Below are positions 25,134-34,491 of a stretch of 64,000 nucleotides of DNA, piece by piece (the first letter of the stretch is position 1; each line of letters begins with the position of its first letter). The DNA is from Bradymonadales bacterium (GTDB taxonomy: Bacteria; Myxococcota_A; Bradymonadia; JAFGEP01). The position numbers were made by a program, and so were the translations under genes. Location: positions 1 to 64,000 of the forward strand of contig JAFGEP010000150.1 in the NCBI GenBank assembly GCA_016931535.1. The letters run 5' to 3'. The notes below the pieces were generated by a model, which worked only from the letters and a program-made list of their open reading frames with translations, was not told the DNA's origin and did not search any database.

Positions 25134-27323
25134 CTACTCTCCCTCTTCCTCTTCCTCCGATTCATCCGGAACCAGGCTGAGGTCCATCAGGGCGGTGCTG
25201 ATCTGCGCCCGAAGCTGGCTCTCCTCCTCCTCCAGGGTGATGATCTGGATGGTCAGCTCGGTCGCCTGCTCCTCCATCTCACCCAGCCGGCCTTCGAGAT
25301 CCCGCCGGAGATCCTGACTCTGGCGGGCATCGCCCAGCGCTTCCAGGTTCTGGCGGATCTCGGACATGCGCCGGTAGACGTCATCCCGGCGGCCTCTCAT
25401 CCGCTGCAGATCGGCCTGGATCTCCGCGATCCGGGCCCGCTGCACCAGGACCTCGTTCAGTTGCACGGCGATGGCCGGATCGGCATCGGGGTCGGAGATG
25501 TACAAGCCGATGGTCTCGACCGCCAGCGGGTCGAAGATGCCGATCTGTCGGGTCACGGTGGAGACCTCCTGGATGACGAACTCACGGGAGAGGTCCTCGG
25601 TCAGCTCCACCGGCACGTAGTAGACCCCTCCCTGGTCGATGACGCCGGCCTGGTCGGGATCGGGGGTCCGAAGCGACCAGTTGGTGACCTTGGGGAGGCG
25701 AATGAACAGACGGCCGGCCTCGCCGGTGTTGTTGGTGATCTGGTAGGTGCGTCGCCGGATGTTCTGGACCTCGGAGAAGATGATGCTGTTGACGATGCGC
25801 ACCAGCTGGACCGCCTCCTGTCCGGTGGATTGCCGCTCATCCAGGCGGACACGGCCCTCCAGCGAGTAGGGCAAGAAGATCAGCTCCCCCTCGTTGACAC
25901 GCGGGATGATCGCCTGTCCCACGAAGGTCCCTTCCTTGTAGATGGACAGGGGTCCCCGCTCCACCGCAAAGGGGGTGTTGTTGACCATCCGGATGGTGCG
26001 GTAGGGGTGGTTGGCGGCCTGGGGTGAAGGGCTCGACGGATCGAAGTACAGGACGTCCTCCCCCTCGACCGGCGTGTTGAGAATAGTCACCAGGGCGCTG
26101 CCCCGGTCGGCCACCGAGACCGGGTATCCCACGTCGTATCGGAACAGGCTGCCCAGCGCCTCGGTGGAGACGTTGGCGGAAAGGCTGCCCACCATCATCT
26201 CACCGGTGATCGCCGGGGCGCGGTCCTCCGGCATGGCCGTCTGCTCGTACAGGTCATAATAGCCCGCCTCGGCCATCGGCTCGGCCGGAGCGGCCGACCT
26301 CGACAGCTCCTCTCTTCCCCCACCCCCGTAGCCGGCCGCTCCCTGCGGGGACGCACGGCGTGGCCTGGCCCTCACGCCGCTGTCCACGGTCGGGGCCAGC
26401 AGGGCCAGCTCGTCCTGGAAGCCGCGGGAGGTGAGGTCGGGGCGGGAAACGAAGTGGGGCGAGTGCAGGTCGTAGGTGAAGCTGATGGGCGTACCGCTGA
26501 CCAGGCTGAGGGAGATGTCGTTCCAGCTCTCCCCCGAGACGTTGTCCACCACCGACCATCCCTGCAGGTGCAGCGCATCGGACTGGACCAGGATGCGATA
26601 GGTGGGTTTCCAGGTGGGCATGGCCACCACGTAGCTGATGGCGACCTCGTGGGGCGGTTCGCCAGATAGCCGGACGGTCAGCTCGACCGGCTTCCAGTCG
26701 CCCTCGCCCAGGCTGAAATCGAGGCTCTTTCCGAGGCCGACCTCGATCGCCTCGTTCTGCAGGCTCACCTCGTCGATCTCGTCCACCCGGAACTGCACCA
26801 GGGCGCCCTCGTCGGTCATCAGCGCCACTCGCCGGATCTGGTTGCCCTGGTCGTTGACCAGAGACTCGGTGCCCACGATCCGGCCCGTGGCCCGATCGCC
26901 CCCTGCGCGGATGGTCGCTGTGGCGCCCCGGAAGGCGCTCAAAAGCGAGAGCATCCCCCCCTGCTCCCGGACCTGCGGTGGAAGCTGAGTCAAGAGCTGG
27001 GCCACCGAGCGCTCGATGGGCAGGGCGATGCTGGTGGCCACGTTTTCCCCGCGATCGACGATGACGGTCAGGGTGGTCAGGATGTCGTTGATCTGATCGG
27101 GGCGGATCTGCAGCTTCAGCTCGTCACCCTCCACCTGGCCCTGGCGCTCCACGTAGGCGATGCCACTGCGGTAGAGGACCACTCGGGTAACCGGCACATC
27201 GGAGGCGGCCTGCGCTTCCGCCTCCGGCTCGGCGCGCCGAGATGCCGGTCTGTTCACCGGTTGGTTGCAGGCAGCCAGGGGAATCAACAACGCGAGCATG
27301 GCCGCTGTGTACCGATTGCACAT
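25134..27323 (-). CDS. MuiA-like DUF4139 lipoprotein, copy 2
   Basis: A 729-aa paralogue of the next gene downstream. It has lipobox LAAC, the same VVLYRSGIAYVER and IRPDQINDILTTLTVIVD blocks, the shared WKPTYRI and WNDISLSLV segments, and a matching C-terminal coiled coil that ends in an acidic tail (DESEEEEEGE). Long identical stretches show a tandem duplication; the Gly/Ala/Arg-rich central linker has diverged. GGAG seven bases before the ATG supports the start. It follows a TPR lipoprotein gene by 113 bases, so the three may form one unit. Confidence 0.88.
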   Translation of the reverse strand: MCNRYTAAMLALLIPLAACNQPVNRPASRRAEPEAEAQAASDVPVTRVVLYRSGIAYVERQGQVEGDELKLQIRPDQINDILTTLTVIVDRGENVATSIALPIERSVAQLLTQLPPQVREQGGMLSLLSAFRGATATIRAGGDRATGRIVGTESLVNDQGNQIRRVALMTDEGALVQFRVDEIDEVSLQNEAIEVGLGKSLDFSLGEGDWKPVELTVRLSGEPPHEVAISYVVAMPTWKPTYRILVQSDALHLQGWSVVDNVSGESWNDISLSLVSGTPISFTYDLHSPHFVSRPDLTSRGFQDELALLAPTVDSGVRARPRRASPQGAAGYGGGGREELSRSAAPAEPMAEAGYYDLYEQTAMPEDRAPAITGEMMVGSLSANVSTEALGSLFRYDVGYPVSVADRGSALVTILNTPVEGEDVLYFDPSSPSPQAANHPYRTIRMVNNTPFAVERGPLSIYKEGTFVGQAIIPRVNEGELIFLPYSLEGRVRLDERQSTGQEAVQLVRIVNSIIFSEVQNIRRRTYQITNNTGEAGRLFIRLPKVTNWSLRTPDPDQAGVIDQGGVYYVPVELTEDLSREFVIQEVSTVTRQIGIFDPLAVETIGLYISDPDADPAIAVQLNEVLVQRARIAEIQADLQRMRGRRDDVYRRMSEIRQNLEALGDARQSQDLRRDLEGRLGEMEEQATELTIQIITLEEEESQLRAQISTALMDLSLVPDESEEEEEGE

Positions 27324-27436
27324 GAGCGATCTCCTTTCCCTCTCGAATAGCGGGGGCTGTCCGGACCTCTATGGAAACGCCAGCTCCTCGCCGCCCGATC
27401 TCAATTTTTCTCACCACCGACAGGAACGGCTCCACT

Positions 27437-28222
27437 TCAACGTCGCAGTTCCCGAAGGATGGACCGATAACGTTCCCGGCTCACCCAGGGCGGAGCAGCC
27501 TCTAAGAAGGCCTCCAGGTGGCGGATGGCCCGGGCCCGCATCCCTTGATCGACCTCCAACATCCCCAGGTTTCTCAGCGTCTGCCAGTGCAGGGGAGCCA
27601 CATCGAGCGTTCGCTGGTAGGTGGTCATCGCCCGCTCCACCTCGCCCTGCTCCTCCTGCACGATCCCCAGGTTGGCCAGCGCCTGCAGATGATCGGGATC
27701 CTCCTGGAGCACCCCGACCAGCAGATCTTCCGCTTGCTGCAGCTCCCCTATCCGGGTGTAGGCCACCGCGAGATTGATCCGGGCGTCACGGTCCCGTCTG
27801 TCCAGCTCGACCACCCGCTCCAGCGCCTGGGCCGCCTGTGGGTAGTATCCTCGGATGAGGTGGGTCGTTCCCAGGTTATACAAGAACAACAACCGATCGG
27901 GCGGTTGGGTTGCCGTGGCCACGGCCCGCTCCAGATCGCTCACCGCATGGTCCCCCCGATCGGTCAGGCAATAGGCCACGGCCCGGTTGTTGTAGGCCTC
28001 CACCCGGTTGGGATCCCGGGAGATCGCCTCGCTGTACTCTGTGATGGCTGCCTGGTACTCTCTGGCGCGCAACCGCTCGTTGCCGCGCTCATAGGCCTCC
28101 TGTGCCCGGGTCGCATCGACCGGTTGGACCTGGGGAACGCTGCTCAGGTTGGCACTGCAAGCCTGCACCAGCAGGATCAAGAGCGGCCACCCTCGGCATG
28201 GGAATCGACACGTCAGGCCCAT
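27437..28222 (-). CDS. TPR-repeat lipoprotein
   Basis: The 261-aa protein has a signal peptide with lipobox LVQAC and about six tetratricopeptide repeats (for example AYERGNERLRAREYQAAITE, AYNNRAVAYCL, ALANLGIVQEEQGEVERAM). PilF/NlpI-like lipoproteins with TPRs act as assembly or adaptor factors in the outer membrane; this one resembles that class but I cannot assign it to a particular machine. No pilus genes are nearby. It precedes the MuiA-like pair, and a promoter-like element lies upstream. Confidence 0.85.
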   Translation of the reverse strand: MGLTCRFPCRGWPLLILLVQACSANLSSVPQVQPVDATRAQEAYERGNERLRAREYQAAITEYSEAISRDPNRVEAYNNRAVAYCLTDRGDHAVSDLERAVATATQPPDRLLFLYNLGTTHLIRGYYPQAAQALERVVELDRRDRDARINLAVAYTRIGELQQAEDLLVGVLQEDPDHLQALANLGIVQEEQGEVERAMTTYQRTLDVAPLHWQTLRNLGMLEVDQGMRARAIRHLEAFLEAAPPWVSRERYRSILRELRR

Positions 28223-28287
28223 GGTTCAACCTTGCTGCGAGTTGGATAGACAGGCGACCCCTGTTCGCCTTCTGGCCAATGGGGAGT

Positions 28288-28316
28288 AGTCTAGTGGATG
28301 CAGGACGCCATCACAA
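28288..28316 (-). promoter_or_regulatory. Candidate promoter for the TPR lipoprotein gene
   Basis: Minus-strand TTGTGA, 17-base spacer and TAGACT (four of six each), about 65 bases before the start codon. It lies in the 179-base divergent gap; I see no comparably good promoter facing right. Confidence 0.4.
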
Positions 28317-28401
28317 TCATGTATCTTGCCGGCGCTGTCCCCTCCGGCCGCTGCCTGCTGCGAGCCACCGGTCGCCCCTCCCCAACCCTCCTGGCCGACC
28401 G

Positions 28402-28854
28402 ATGGCCAGCCGATTGACCACCGTTCTCATCGCGCTGCTCGCGATCAGCCTGCTATCCTGCTCCTGTCTGGGCACGGCCGACATCCGCAGGGAACAGCAG
28501 CAGACGGCCAGCGCGATGGACGACGAAGCGGACGGTCTGTACCTGGCGTTGGAGCGGGTGGCCGCCGATCGCGGGATCCCGCTGACGAGACGAGACCCGA
28601 TCGCTCGTCGTCTGACCAGCGACTGGATTGACGAGGCCGACCAGGTCCAGCGGCGCTACTACCTCTCCGTCATCAACCAGGCCGGACTCCTGGCCCTGCG
28701 GGTCCACATCGACCGCCGCCGGAGCTTCGTCGAACAGGGGGTCGAGCACTTCGAGGACCTCCCCAGGTCTGCGGAGACGATCGAGGAAGAGAACGCCATG
28801 CTCCAGGAAGCCTATCGCCTCTGGCAAACCGGTGCCGCCGACCATGACCCTTGA
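28402..28854 (+). CDS. Small lipoprotein of unknown function
   Basis: The 150-aa product has a signal peptide (LTTVLIALLAISLLSCSC) with Cys in a lipobox-like context, then a charged helical domain with no family I recognise. It is the first gene of a rightward set followed, after 68 bases, by a membrane protein and an MPN-like protein. There is no strong ribosome-binding site, so the start is less certain than the gene. Confidence 0.65.
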   Translation: MASRLTTVLIALLAISLLSCSCLGTADIRREQQQTASAMDDEADGLYLALERVAADRGIPLTRRDPIARRLTSDWIDEADQVQRRYYLSVINQAGLLALRVHIDRRRSFVEQGVEHFEDLPRSAETIEEENAMLQEAYRLWQTGAADHDP

Positions 28855-28922
28855 TCATCCGCTCCGCAACAGCTAATCAAGAAGAGTACCTGGCAGTTTC
28901 TGATTTCTGGCCGAAGGTGGCC

Positions 28923-30482
28923 ATGTCCAAGCGCATCCAACTCCTCATCGCCCTGGTTGGCCTCCTGCTGGCGGCATCCCTGCTGGCCATCCTGTTCATC
29001 GTGATCCTGTCCGGCCGGGACTACCCCACCATGAACATCCCCCAGGCCTCGGCAACCTTGCGGATCGCACCCCGGACCTCGGCGAGCCGTCCGATGGACC
29101 GCTACGCCGGGCGGGAAGATGACGCTCTCCGGCGCATCTGGCGCCGTCGAGCCTTTGTCCCGGGGGAACAGGACGCCAGCCGGCCGACCATCCGACAGGT
29201 GGTGGAAACCGATCTGTTCCAGCCGACCCTGCAGAGCCTGTTCTGCTGCGATCGCCTCCAACGGGTGGGATGGAGAGCCTTCCGCCTGGAGGAATCGGTC
29301 TACGAGGTTCAGTTCAACTACCAGGACCTGGCCGTCGAGTTCGGTCCGGCCTGGATCGTCCAGATGGACCCGGATGGGCTGCAGCCACCCGATTCTGGTG
29401 GCGTGGTGCCAGCCAACGTCTTTGCTGATATCGTGCAAAGCGGCGTCTCCGACGAGGTGGAGCGGTTCTTGAACCGGGAAAACGAGGTGATCCTGGCCTT
29501 GACCAACCACCGCTTCGCTCTGGGAGCTCGGCTGGGTTCCGCTCTACTCCTCTACTTCCAGCAGCGCAAACGTGCCAATGCCGGCGAGGCCGCCCTCGTC
29601 GGCTGGACGGTCGTTCCCGAACGGATCCAACCGGGCGAGGCCACCTTCTACCGCGCCTTCTTCCAGTGGATCGAGCGGGGACGACCCCGCTTTGCCCAGT
29701 GGGAGGTCAACCTCGACACCCACGAGTTCCGGGGGCTCAACCTGCTGGCCTCCGACATCATGGCCACCGGTGACCGCATCGATACCTACCAGCTCACTCC
29801 CATCAAACCCCAGAACCTGGAGCAGGCCGAACGGGACAATCCACGCTCCGCCAGACCGATCCAGGCCGCGCGCCGCATCGTCGACGATGAGCGGATCATC
29901 GAGGCCATCGCGGCCTACCTCTGGGACCAGACCCAGTCCCAGGTATCCATCGAGTACCCGGCCCCCCCCACTGTATGGGAATCCACGCCGGTGCCCGACC
30001 TCACCCGCGTGTACGACGTGAAATACCTGTTCACCGAAAACGGCGAGAACCGCTGCTTCTCCTTCCGGGTCGACCTGAACACCAACAGGGTGCAACCCGT
30101 GGACGACCTCGCCTGGCAGCTGTTCACCATCCTCAATCCGGTCCGATGGTCGCCCCAGGAGATCCCGGGCTACGTCCACCCACGGCCAGCCCCCATCAGC
30201 CCGGCGGAAGAGCCGCCCCAGGCGGTCGACAGCCAGCAACCCCCAATTCCACCCGAGGTTCCCTCCGAGGAACCCCCATCCGCTGTACCCTCCCCCGCGG
30301 CCGAAGGCACCGGCCTCTTGCAGGACGAGGGCCAGCCGGAAGGCTCGACCGATGAGATCGACCATACCGTGCAGCCGGAAGAGCCCCTCCCTCCCGATCT
30401 CCCGGAACCGCCGGCTCCTCCCACCACCGCACCGGATGTCACCGTGCCCCAACCGGGCGGCGAGCTTGGCCCGGAGCCATGA
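28923..30482 (+). CDS. Single-pass membrane protein with a proline/glutamate-rich C-terminus
   Basis: The 519-aa protein has an N-terminal transmembrane anchor (about 5-30, IQLLIALVGLLLAASLLAIL) with basic residues before it, so the bulk should be periplasmic. Residues about 60-420 form a folded domain I do not recognise, with motifs such as WIVQMDPDGLQP and VYDVKYLFTENGE. The last 100 residues are Pro/Glu-rich and low complexity. GAAGG lies five bases before the chosen ATG. Its stop overlaps the MPN-like gene by four bases (ATGA), implying coupled translation. Confidence 0.75.
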   Translation: MSKRIQLLIALVGLLLAASLLAILFIVILSGRDYPTMNIPQASATLRIAPRTSASRPMDRYAGREDDALRRIWRRRAFVPGEQDASRPTIRQVVETDLFQPTLQSLFCCDRLQRVGWRAFRLEESVYEVQFNYQDLAVEFGPAWIVQMDPDGLQPPDSGGVVPANVFADIVQSGVSDEVERFLNRENEVILALTNHRFALGARLGSALLLYFQQRKRANAGEAALVGWTVVPERIQPGEATFYRAFFQWIERGRPRFAQWEVNLDTHEFRGLNLLASDIMATGDRIDTYQLTPIKPQNLEQAERDNPRSARPIQAARRIVDDERIIEAIAAYLWDQTQSQVSIEYPAPPTVWESTPVPDLTRVYDVKYLFTENGENRCFSFRVDLNTNRVQPVDDLAWQLFTILNPVRWSPQEIPGYVHPRPAPISPAEEPPQAVDSQQPPIPPEVPSEEPPSAVPSPAAEGTGLLQDEGQPEGSTDEIDHTVQPEEPLPPDLPEPPAPPTTAPDVTVPQPGGELGPEP

Positions 30483-31144
30483 GCCACAACCAGGACCAGC
30501 CACCCTCATCCGCTTCCTGGCTACCGATCCCCAAGCAACCCTTCCTCCCGGACGATCGATTCCGCATCCGGCGCATTGGCCAACCGGATGGCTCTGGTTT
30601 CACCGTCTACCTTTTCTATGACGTCGCGGAGGAGATCCTCTACGCCTCGGAGTATCGGATGGCGCTCAACAGCGCCGGTGTGCTGACAGGGGGCTACTAC
30701 CGCGGTGCCGCAGGCCCTTTCGTCGAGGTGCGCGGGTTCCAGAACAGCGCGGTCGTGGAGAACTCCCTCGAGTTCGCCCATCACCTGCAAAACCAGTTCC
30801 GACCCATCCACCAGGATCCTGACTTGATCGAAACGGGCCAGCGGCCGGTGGGCTGGTTCTACTCTCACCCGGGCAGCGGCGCCATTTTGGGGCCTTACGA
30901 GCTGATGGTCCAGCTCTCCTACTTCAACCTACCCTATCACCTCTGCCTGGTGCTGGACCCCCAGCAACGCCGGGCGGGGTTGTACTGCAATGTCGGCGAA
31001 GCTCGCCTCCGCAACATCGGCTTCAACCTGATCGAGCCGGCCGTCAGAAATGGATGTTGTCCCGATAGTGCGGATCCACCTGTTGACCCACAAACACCGA
31101 GCCCTCCCCCAGGTAGATCTGGCGATACAACGCCAGATGCCTGA
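30479..31144 (+). CDS. MPN/JAMM-like protein lacking the canonical metal ligands
   Basis: The 221-aa protein matches the MPN (JAB1/PAD1) fold: VGWFYSHPGSGAIL, then VQLSYFNLPYHLCLVLDPQQ, aligning with the eukaryotic WYHSHPG...LSxxD...Q...VVDP pattern. The JAMM ligands are altered: the first His is Tyr128, the second is kept as His130, and the Asp eleven residues later is Glu141. It is therefore probably not a standard isopeptidase, though His130 and Glu141 could still hold a metal. No signal peptide. The last 34 residues are Pro-rich and lie opposite the 3' end of the lytic transglycosylase gene. It could bind the tail of the membrane protein encoded just before it. Confidence 0.65.
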   Translation: MSHNQDQPPSSASWLPIPKQPFLPDDRFRIRRIGQPDGSGFTVYLFYDVAEEILYASEYRMALNSAGVLTGGYYRGAAGPFVEVRGFQNSAVVENSLEFAHHLQNQFRPIHQDPDLIETGQRPVGWFYSHPGSGAILGPYELMVQLSYFNLPYHLCLVLDPQQRRAGLYCNVGEARLRNIGFNLIEPAVRNGCCPDSADPPVDPQTPSPPPGRSGDTTPDA

Positions 31145-34028
31145 GTACCTTCTTGGTGTACTCTCGGGGCTGCTGGCGAGGGATCATCTCGATAAACGCA
31201 TCCATCGGCAGATCGCCCCATCCCTCCAGCCAGCGCGCCACGTTGTGCGGTCCGCCGTTGTAACCGGCAAATGCCAGCAGCTCCTGCCCGGAGAACTTGG
31301 TCATCAGCTCGCCAAAGTAGTAGCAGCCGAACTCGATGGCGACCTCGGGGTCAAACAGGTCGTCTGGACCGAAGTCCACCCGACCCATCCGTTGGGCGAT
31401 CAGCTCGCCGGTCTTGGGGATCACCTGGAGCAGCCCCCTGGCATCGCTCCGAGAGACCGCATCCGGGTTGAAGGAGGACTCCACCACCATCAAGGACCAG
31501 ATGATGTAGGGATTGACCCCGTATCGCTCGGAGTGCTCGACGACCAGCTCGGGATATGCCCTCGGGTAGGAGACCGACCAGCTCTCCCGCTGGTCCGGCT
31601 CCGGTGGGCTGGTGTCCCACCCCAGCCGTGTGGTGGTAAAGCGGCGAACCATGTGGTGGTCCTGCAGCACCATCAGGCCATCTACCAACCCCTCCTGGAG
31701 ATCGAACCGTTGGTCGTAGATCGCCTGCTGCCGCGCCAGCATCTCCTGTTGGGCAGCCCTTCTCTGGCCGATGTCGTATCGCAGTCGATCCAGCGCGATC
31801 CCCCAGAGTCCCGCTGATACCGATCGGCGGTCCACCAGGTGCTCGAAGCGATGGTAGTCCAGCTGGACCGGGGAACGGGAGGGACGGCGCTGGCGAAAGG
31901 AACGGTTGAGCGCATAGAACTCGATCGAGGCCTCCCTCGATTCCAGCTGCGCCTCATGGCTCTCTCCGACCAGGTACAGGAACCGAGCCCTCGCCAGTGC
32001 GGGGAACAGGCCCGCGGCTCGCTCCGACAAGGCGTCCAGCGCCTCCTCGCCTCGCCAGGAGAGGTAGGCGCCCTCGATGGCGTGGCCGCCGGCCTGGTAG
32101 GTCAGATAGGAGTCGGCAACCCCTAGCGGTCCGTCCCAATGGATGCGAGCTGGAAAGTCGGGCGCCCGACTTTCCTCGTCGTTGGTGACCTCCCCTGCCG
32201 GCCCCGGAAACTCCCGCCGCACGAACCCCGTCAGTCTCAGGTTGAGGTGCCGTACCAGGGACGTGGCCAGCTCTTCCAGGGTTGCATGGGGAAGCCCGCC
32301 GGTCCTCTCGCCGTCCGGCGAATCCCCGTTCTCCTCCCGCCACACGACCGAAGGCTCCTGGTGGAAGGTCAGCTCATAAAGGCGGTTATCGGCCTGCAAA
32401 CCGTAGTAGTCGAGAGGCCAGCGGGTCCGGATCTCATCGAACAGCTCGCCCGCCCTGGTCGGTTCACCCGACCCCATCAGGGCTCGCGCCTGCCAGTACC
32501 TCAAGCGCGGCTGGGAAACGCTTCCGGCGCGTTCGGCCAGCAGCCTGAACCCCTCGGCCGCCTGGTCGGTCTGGCCGGCCAAAAACAAGAGCAGGGTGTG
32601 GTCCCAGTCCGGCCGTTGACGAGCGCCCCGGAGCTGTTCGGCATGCTCCAGCGCCTGCCGGTAGAAACCGTTCTCCCGGTAGTAGCGGGACAGCTCGGAG
32701 TGAAGATGGCTCCTGCTGCGGCCCTGGTTGCGTGCGCGCAGCGCCTCCACCCCCTCCTCGAACCGCCCCAGCCGGGCATAGGTATCGGCCAAAGCCGAGT
32801 ACACGGTGTCCGGTCGCATGCCCTCCATCTGCCGGTCGAGGACCTCCTCCAGGTCGATCAGCGCCCGGGTGAAATCGCCGGCACCGTAGGAATTGCGCCA
32901 CATCTCCATCCGGACCTGGTTGGCAAAGCTGCCCTCTCCCTCCAGCGACAGGACGTCCGCAAGCAGATCCTGAAGAGCTGCTCCGGCGATCTCCCAGTGC
33001 TTGTTGATCCGAAGCGCCAGAGCGCGGTCCATCCGATCGCTGAGCGAATGGGCAGGCATCCGTACACCTGCGCCCCGCAGCACCTGCATCGCCCACCAGG
33101 CCTGGTGGGCTGCAGGCCGATAGGGGTAGTTCCAGACCACCTGGTCAAGATGGTCCGCCGCTTCCTCCCACCGCCCCAGGTTCAGCTCGGCGAGACCCAA
33201 CCAGAGGCGGAGCCGGTCTGGACGCCGGTAGTCGGGGTAGCGCTCCAGGAAATCCAGCCCCTCACGGACCAGTGCCCTCCAGCGCCCCGCAGTGAACAGC
33301 GCCGTAAGGTACAACTCTCGTGCCGAGTGAACCGCCGGACTGGAGGAATCCCTCAGGCTGTCCACCAGCTCATGGGCCCTGCGAACCGCCTCTGCCCGCT
33401 CCCCCAGTGCCAGCAGCACCTCGATGATCCGCAGCTCCAGGTAGTCCGGTACCGCCGTTTCTCCCACCTGCAAAAAGGCCTGCAACGACCCCTCGTACTC
33501 CTCCAGCGCCATCAGCGCCGAACCCAAGATCCAGTAGGCCTGGCTTGAGCTCTCCGGGCTCTGTCCGACCTCCAACACCCGTTGCACCAGGCTCACCGCG
33601 GCCTGCGGATCGGATCGCAGCCGCAGCCTGGCTTCGGTCAGGGTGCGCCGACCCCTGTCCAGGTGGGCATACGAGCGGGCCTCCCGGACGGCGTGGTGCA
33701 GCAGCATGCCCGCGCGCTCGGCACAGGTGGGCAGTTGCTCTCCTTCCGGCTCGGCTTGTGCCACCTCCGGCACCGAGGTCGGCTCGGTGGGCAAGGAAGC
33801 CGAAAAAGAGTCGGCAGGCGCGATGGCCAAAGAGACAGGCCAGGGCGGCTCCTGGCCGCCCCGCATGGTGCGGCCTACCCAGGCGGCCAGGACACAAAAC
33901 GCCAGGAACAGGCAGAGACACGACAGAATCAGCACCAGCCGGCGCTGGCGCCGGCTTGACGGATGGCCGCTTCGCACACCGGGTTCCGCTTCGCCCGTCG
34001 ATGCGCTGTCCGGTTCGCCCAGCGTCAT
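31044..34028 (-). CDS. Membrane-anchored soluble-lytic-transglycosylase-like protein with TPR superhelix
   Basis: The 994-aa protein has one N-terminal transmembrane helix (LVLILSCLCLFLAFCVLAAW), many TPR/Slt70-like helical repeats (about 90-780) and a C-terminal SLT domain. The SLT domain holds the catalytic Glu850 in VVESSFNPDAVSRSDARGL, plus GYNGGPHNV. Such enzymes cleave peptidoglycan strands to 1,6-anhydro-muropeptides. It is much longer than E. coli Slt70 (about 640 aa). The upstream frame extends to 34139, but an extended -10 element there argues for the internal ATG. Its 3' end overlaps the MPN-like gene by 101 bases on the other strand. Confidence 0.9.
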   Translation of the reverse strand: MTLGEPDSASTGEAEPGVRSGHPSSRRQRRLVLILSCLCLFLAFCVLAAWVGRTMRGGQEPPWPVSLAIAPADSFSASLPTEPTSVPEVAQAEPEGEQLPTCAERAGMLLHHAVREARSYAHLDRGRRTLTEARLRLRSDPQAAVSLVQRVLEVGQSPESSSQAYWILGSALMALEEYEGSLQAFLQVGETAVPDYLELRIIEVLLALGERAEAVRRAHELVDSLRDSSSPAVHSARELYLTALFTAGRWRALVREGLDFLERYPDYRRPDRLRLWLGLAELNLGRWEEAADHLDQVVWNYPYRPAAHQAWWAMQVLRGAGVRMPAHSLSDRMDRALALRINKHWEIAGAALQDLLADVLSLEGEGSFANQVRMEMWRNSYGAGDFTRALIDLEEVLDRQMEGMRPDTVYSALADTYARLGRFEEGVEALRARNQGRSRSHLHSELSRYYRENGFYRQALEHAEQLRGARQRPDWDHTLLLFLAGQTDQAAEGFRLLAERAGSVSQPRLRYWQARALMGSGEPTRAGELFDEIRTRWPLDYYGLQADNRLYELTFHQEPSVVWREENGDSPDGERTGGLPHATLEELATSLVRHLNLRLTGFVRREFPGPAGEVTNDEESRAPDFPARIHWDGPLGVADSYLTYQAGGHAIEGAYLSWRGEEALDALSERAAGLFPALARARFLYLVGESHEAQLESREASIEFYALNRSFRQRRPSRSPVQLDYHRFEHLVDRRSVSAGLWGIALDRLRYDIGQRRAAQQEMLARQQAIYDQRFDLQEGLVDGLMVLQDHHMVRRFTTTRLGWDTSPPEPDQRESWSVSYPRAYPELVVEHSERYGVNPYIIWSLMVVESSFNPDAVSRSDARGLLQVIPKTGELIAQRMGRVDFGPDDLFDPEVAIEFGCYYFGELMTKFSGQELLAFAGYNGGPHNVARWLEGWGDLPMDAFIEMIPRQQPREYTKKVLRHLALYRQIYLGEGSVFVGQQVDPHYRDNIHF

Positions 34029-34146
34029 CGCCCAAGCCAGACAGGGTTGGACCTTTGGTAATAGAACTCGCACCTCCCCCCGAGACGGCTGATCCGACCC
34101 TTGGGGATCGGATGGCGGCACACCACCGATGGGGCACACCGGCCTC

Positions 34147-34152
34147 AGTGTA
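34147..34152 (-). promoter_or_regulatory. Extended -10 element for the lytic transglycosylase gene
   Basis: TGG-TACACT on the minus strand is an extended -10 with no good -35. Transcription from it would start near 34140 and leave a leader of about 110 bases, which supports the shorter coding region. Confidence 0.3.
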
Positions 34153-34186
34153 CCAGAGGAAGAGGGGTGAAGGAAAAAGAGGCTGG

Positions 34187-34405
34187 TCAGCTCGTCAGCT
34201 TGCGCTGAAGCGCCTGCATGAGGTCCTTTTTCTGGAGCTTGGTCTTCTGGATCCGCTTCCGCTCCAGCTGCTCATCGGGCGTCAGGTAGACCAGGGTGTC
34301 CAGCTCTTCCAGCCGGCGCTCCAACGCCTGGTGCTCAGCCCGCAGACGGTTGATCTGGTCCAGCGGATCTTCAGAAAGAACTTCCTGGCTCCGTTCTCGA
34401 TTCAT
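34187..34405 (-). CDS. DUF465 (YdcH-like) small protein
   Basis: The 72-aa product is a helical hairpin with LRAEHQALERRLEELD and ERKRIQKTKLQKKDLMQAL, the DUF465 pattern. The family is widespread and of unknown function. GGGGAGGAAGG right before the ATG gives a very strong ribosome-binding site. It follows scpA by 86 bases. Confidence 0.85.
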   Translation of the reverse strand: MNRERSQEVLSEDPLDQINRLRAEHQALERRLEELDTLVYLTPDEQLERKRIQKTKLQKKDLMQALQRKLTS

Positions 34406-34491
34406 GCCTTCCTCCCCGACGGCTTGGCGTCCGTAATAACTGTGCGGCACCCTTGAGCTTAGGCACCAGGACGGGGCGCGTCAACACGACG

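Noticed and set aside
30479..31144. Ubiquitin-like conjugation system around the MPN-like gene
   Set aside because: No E1-, E2- or ubiquitin-like gene is adjacent and the metal site is not canonical.
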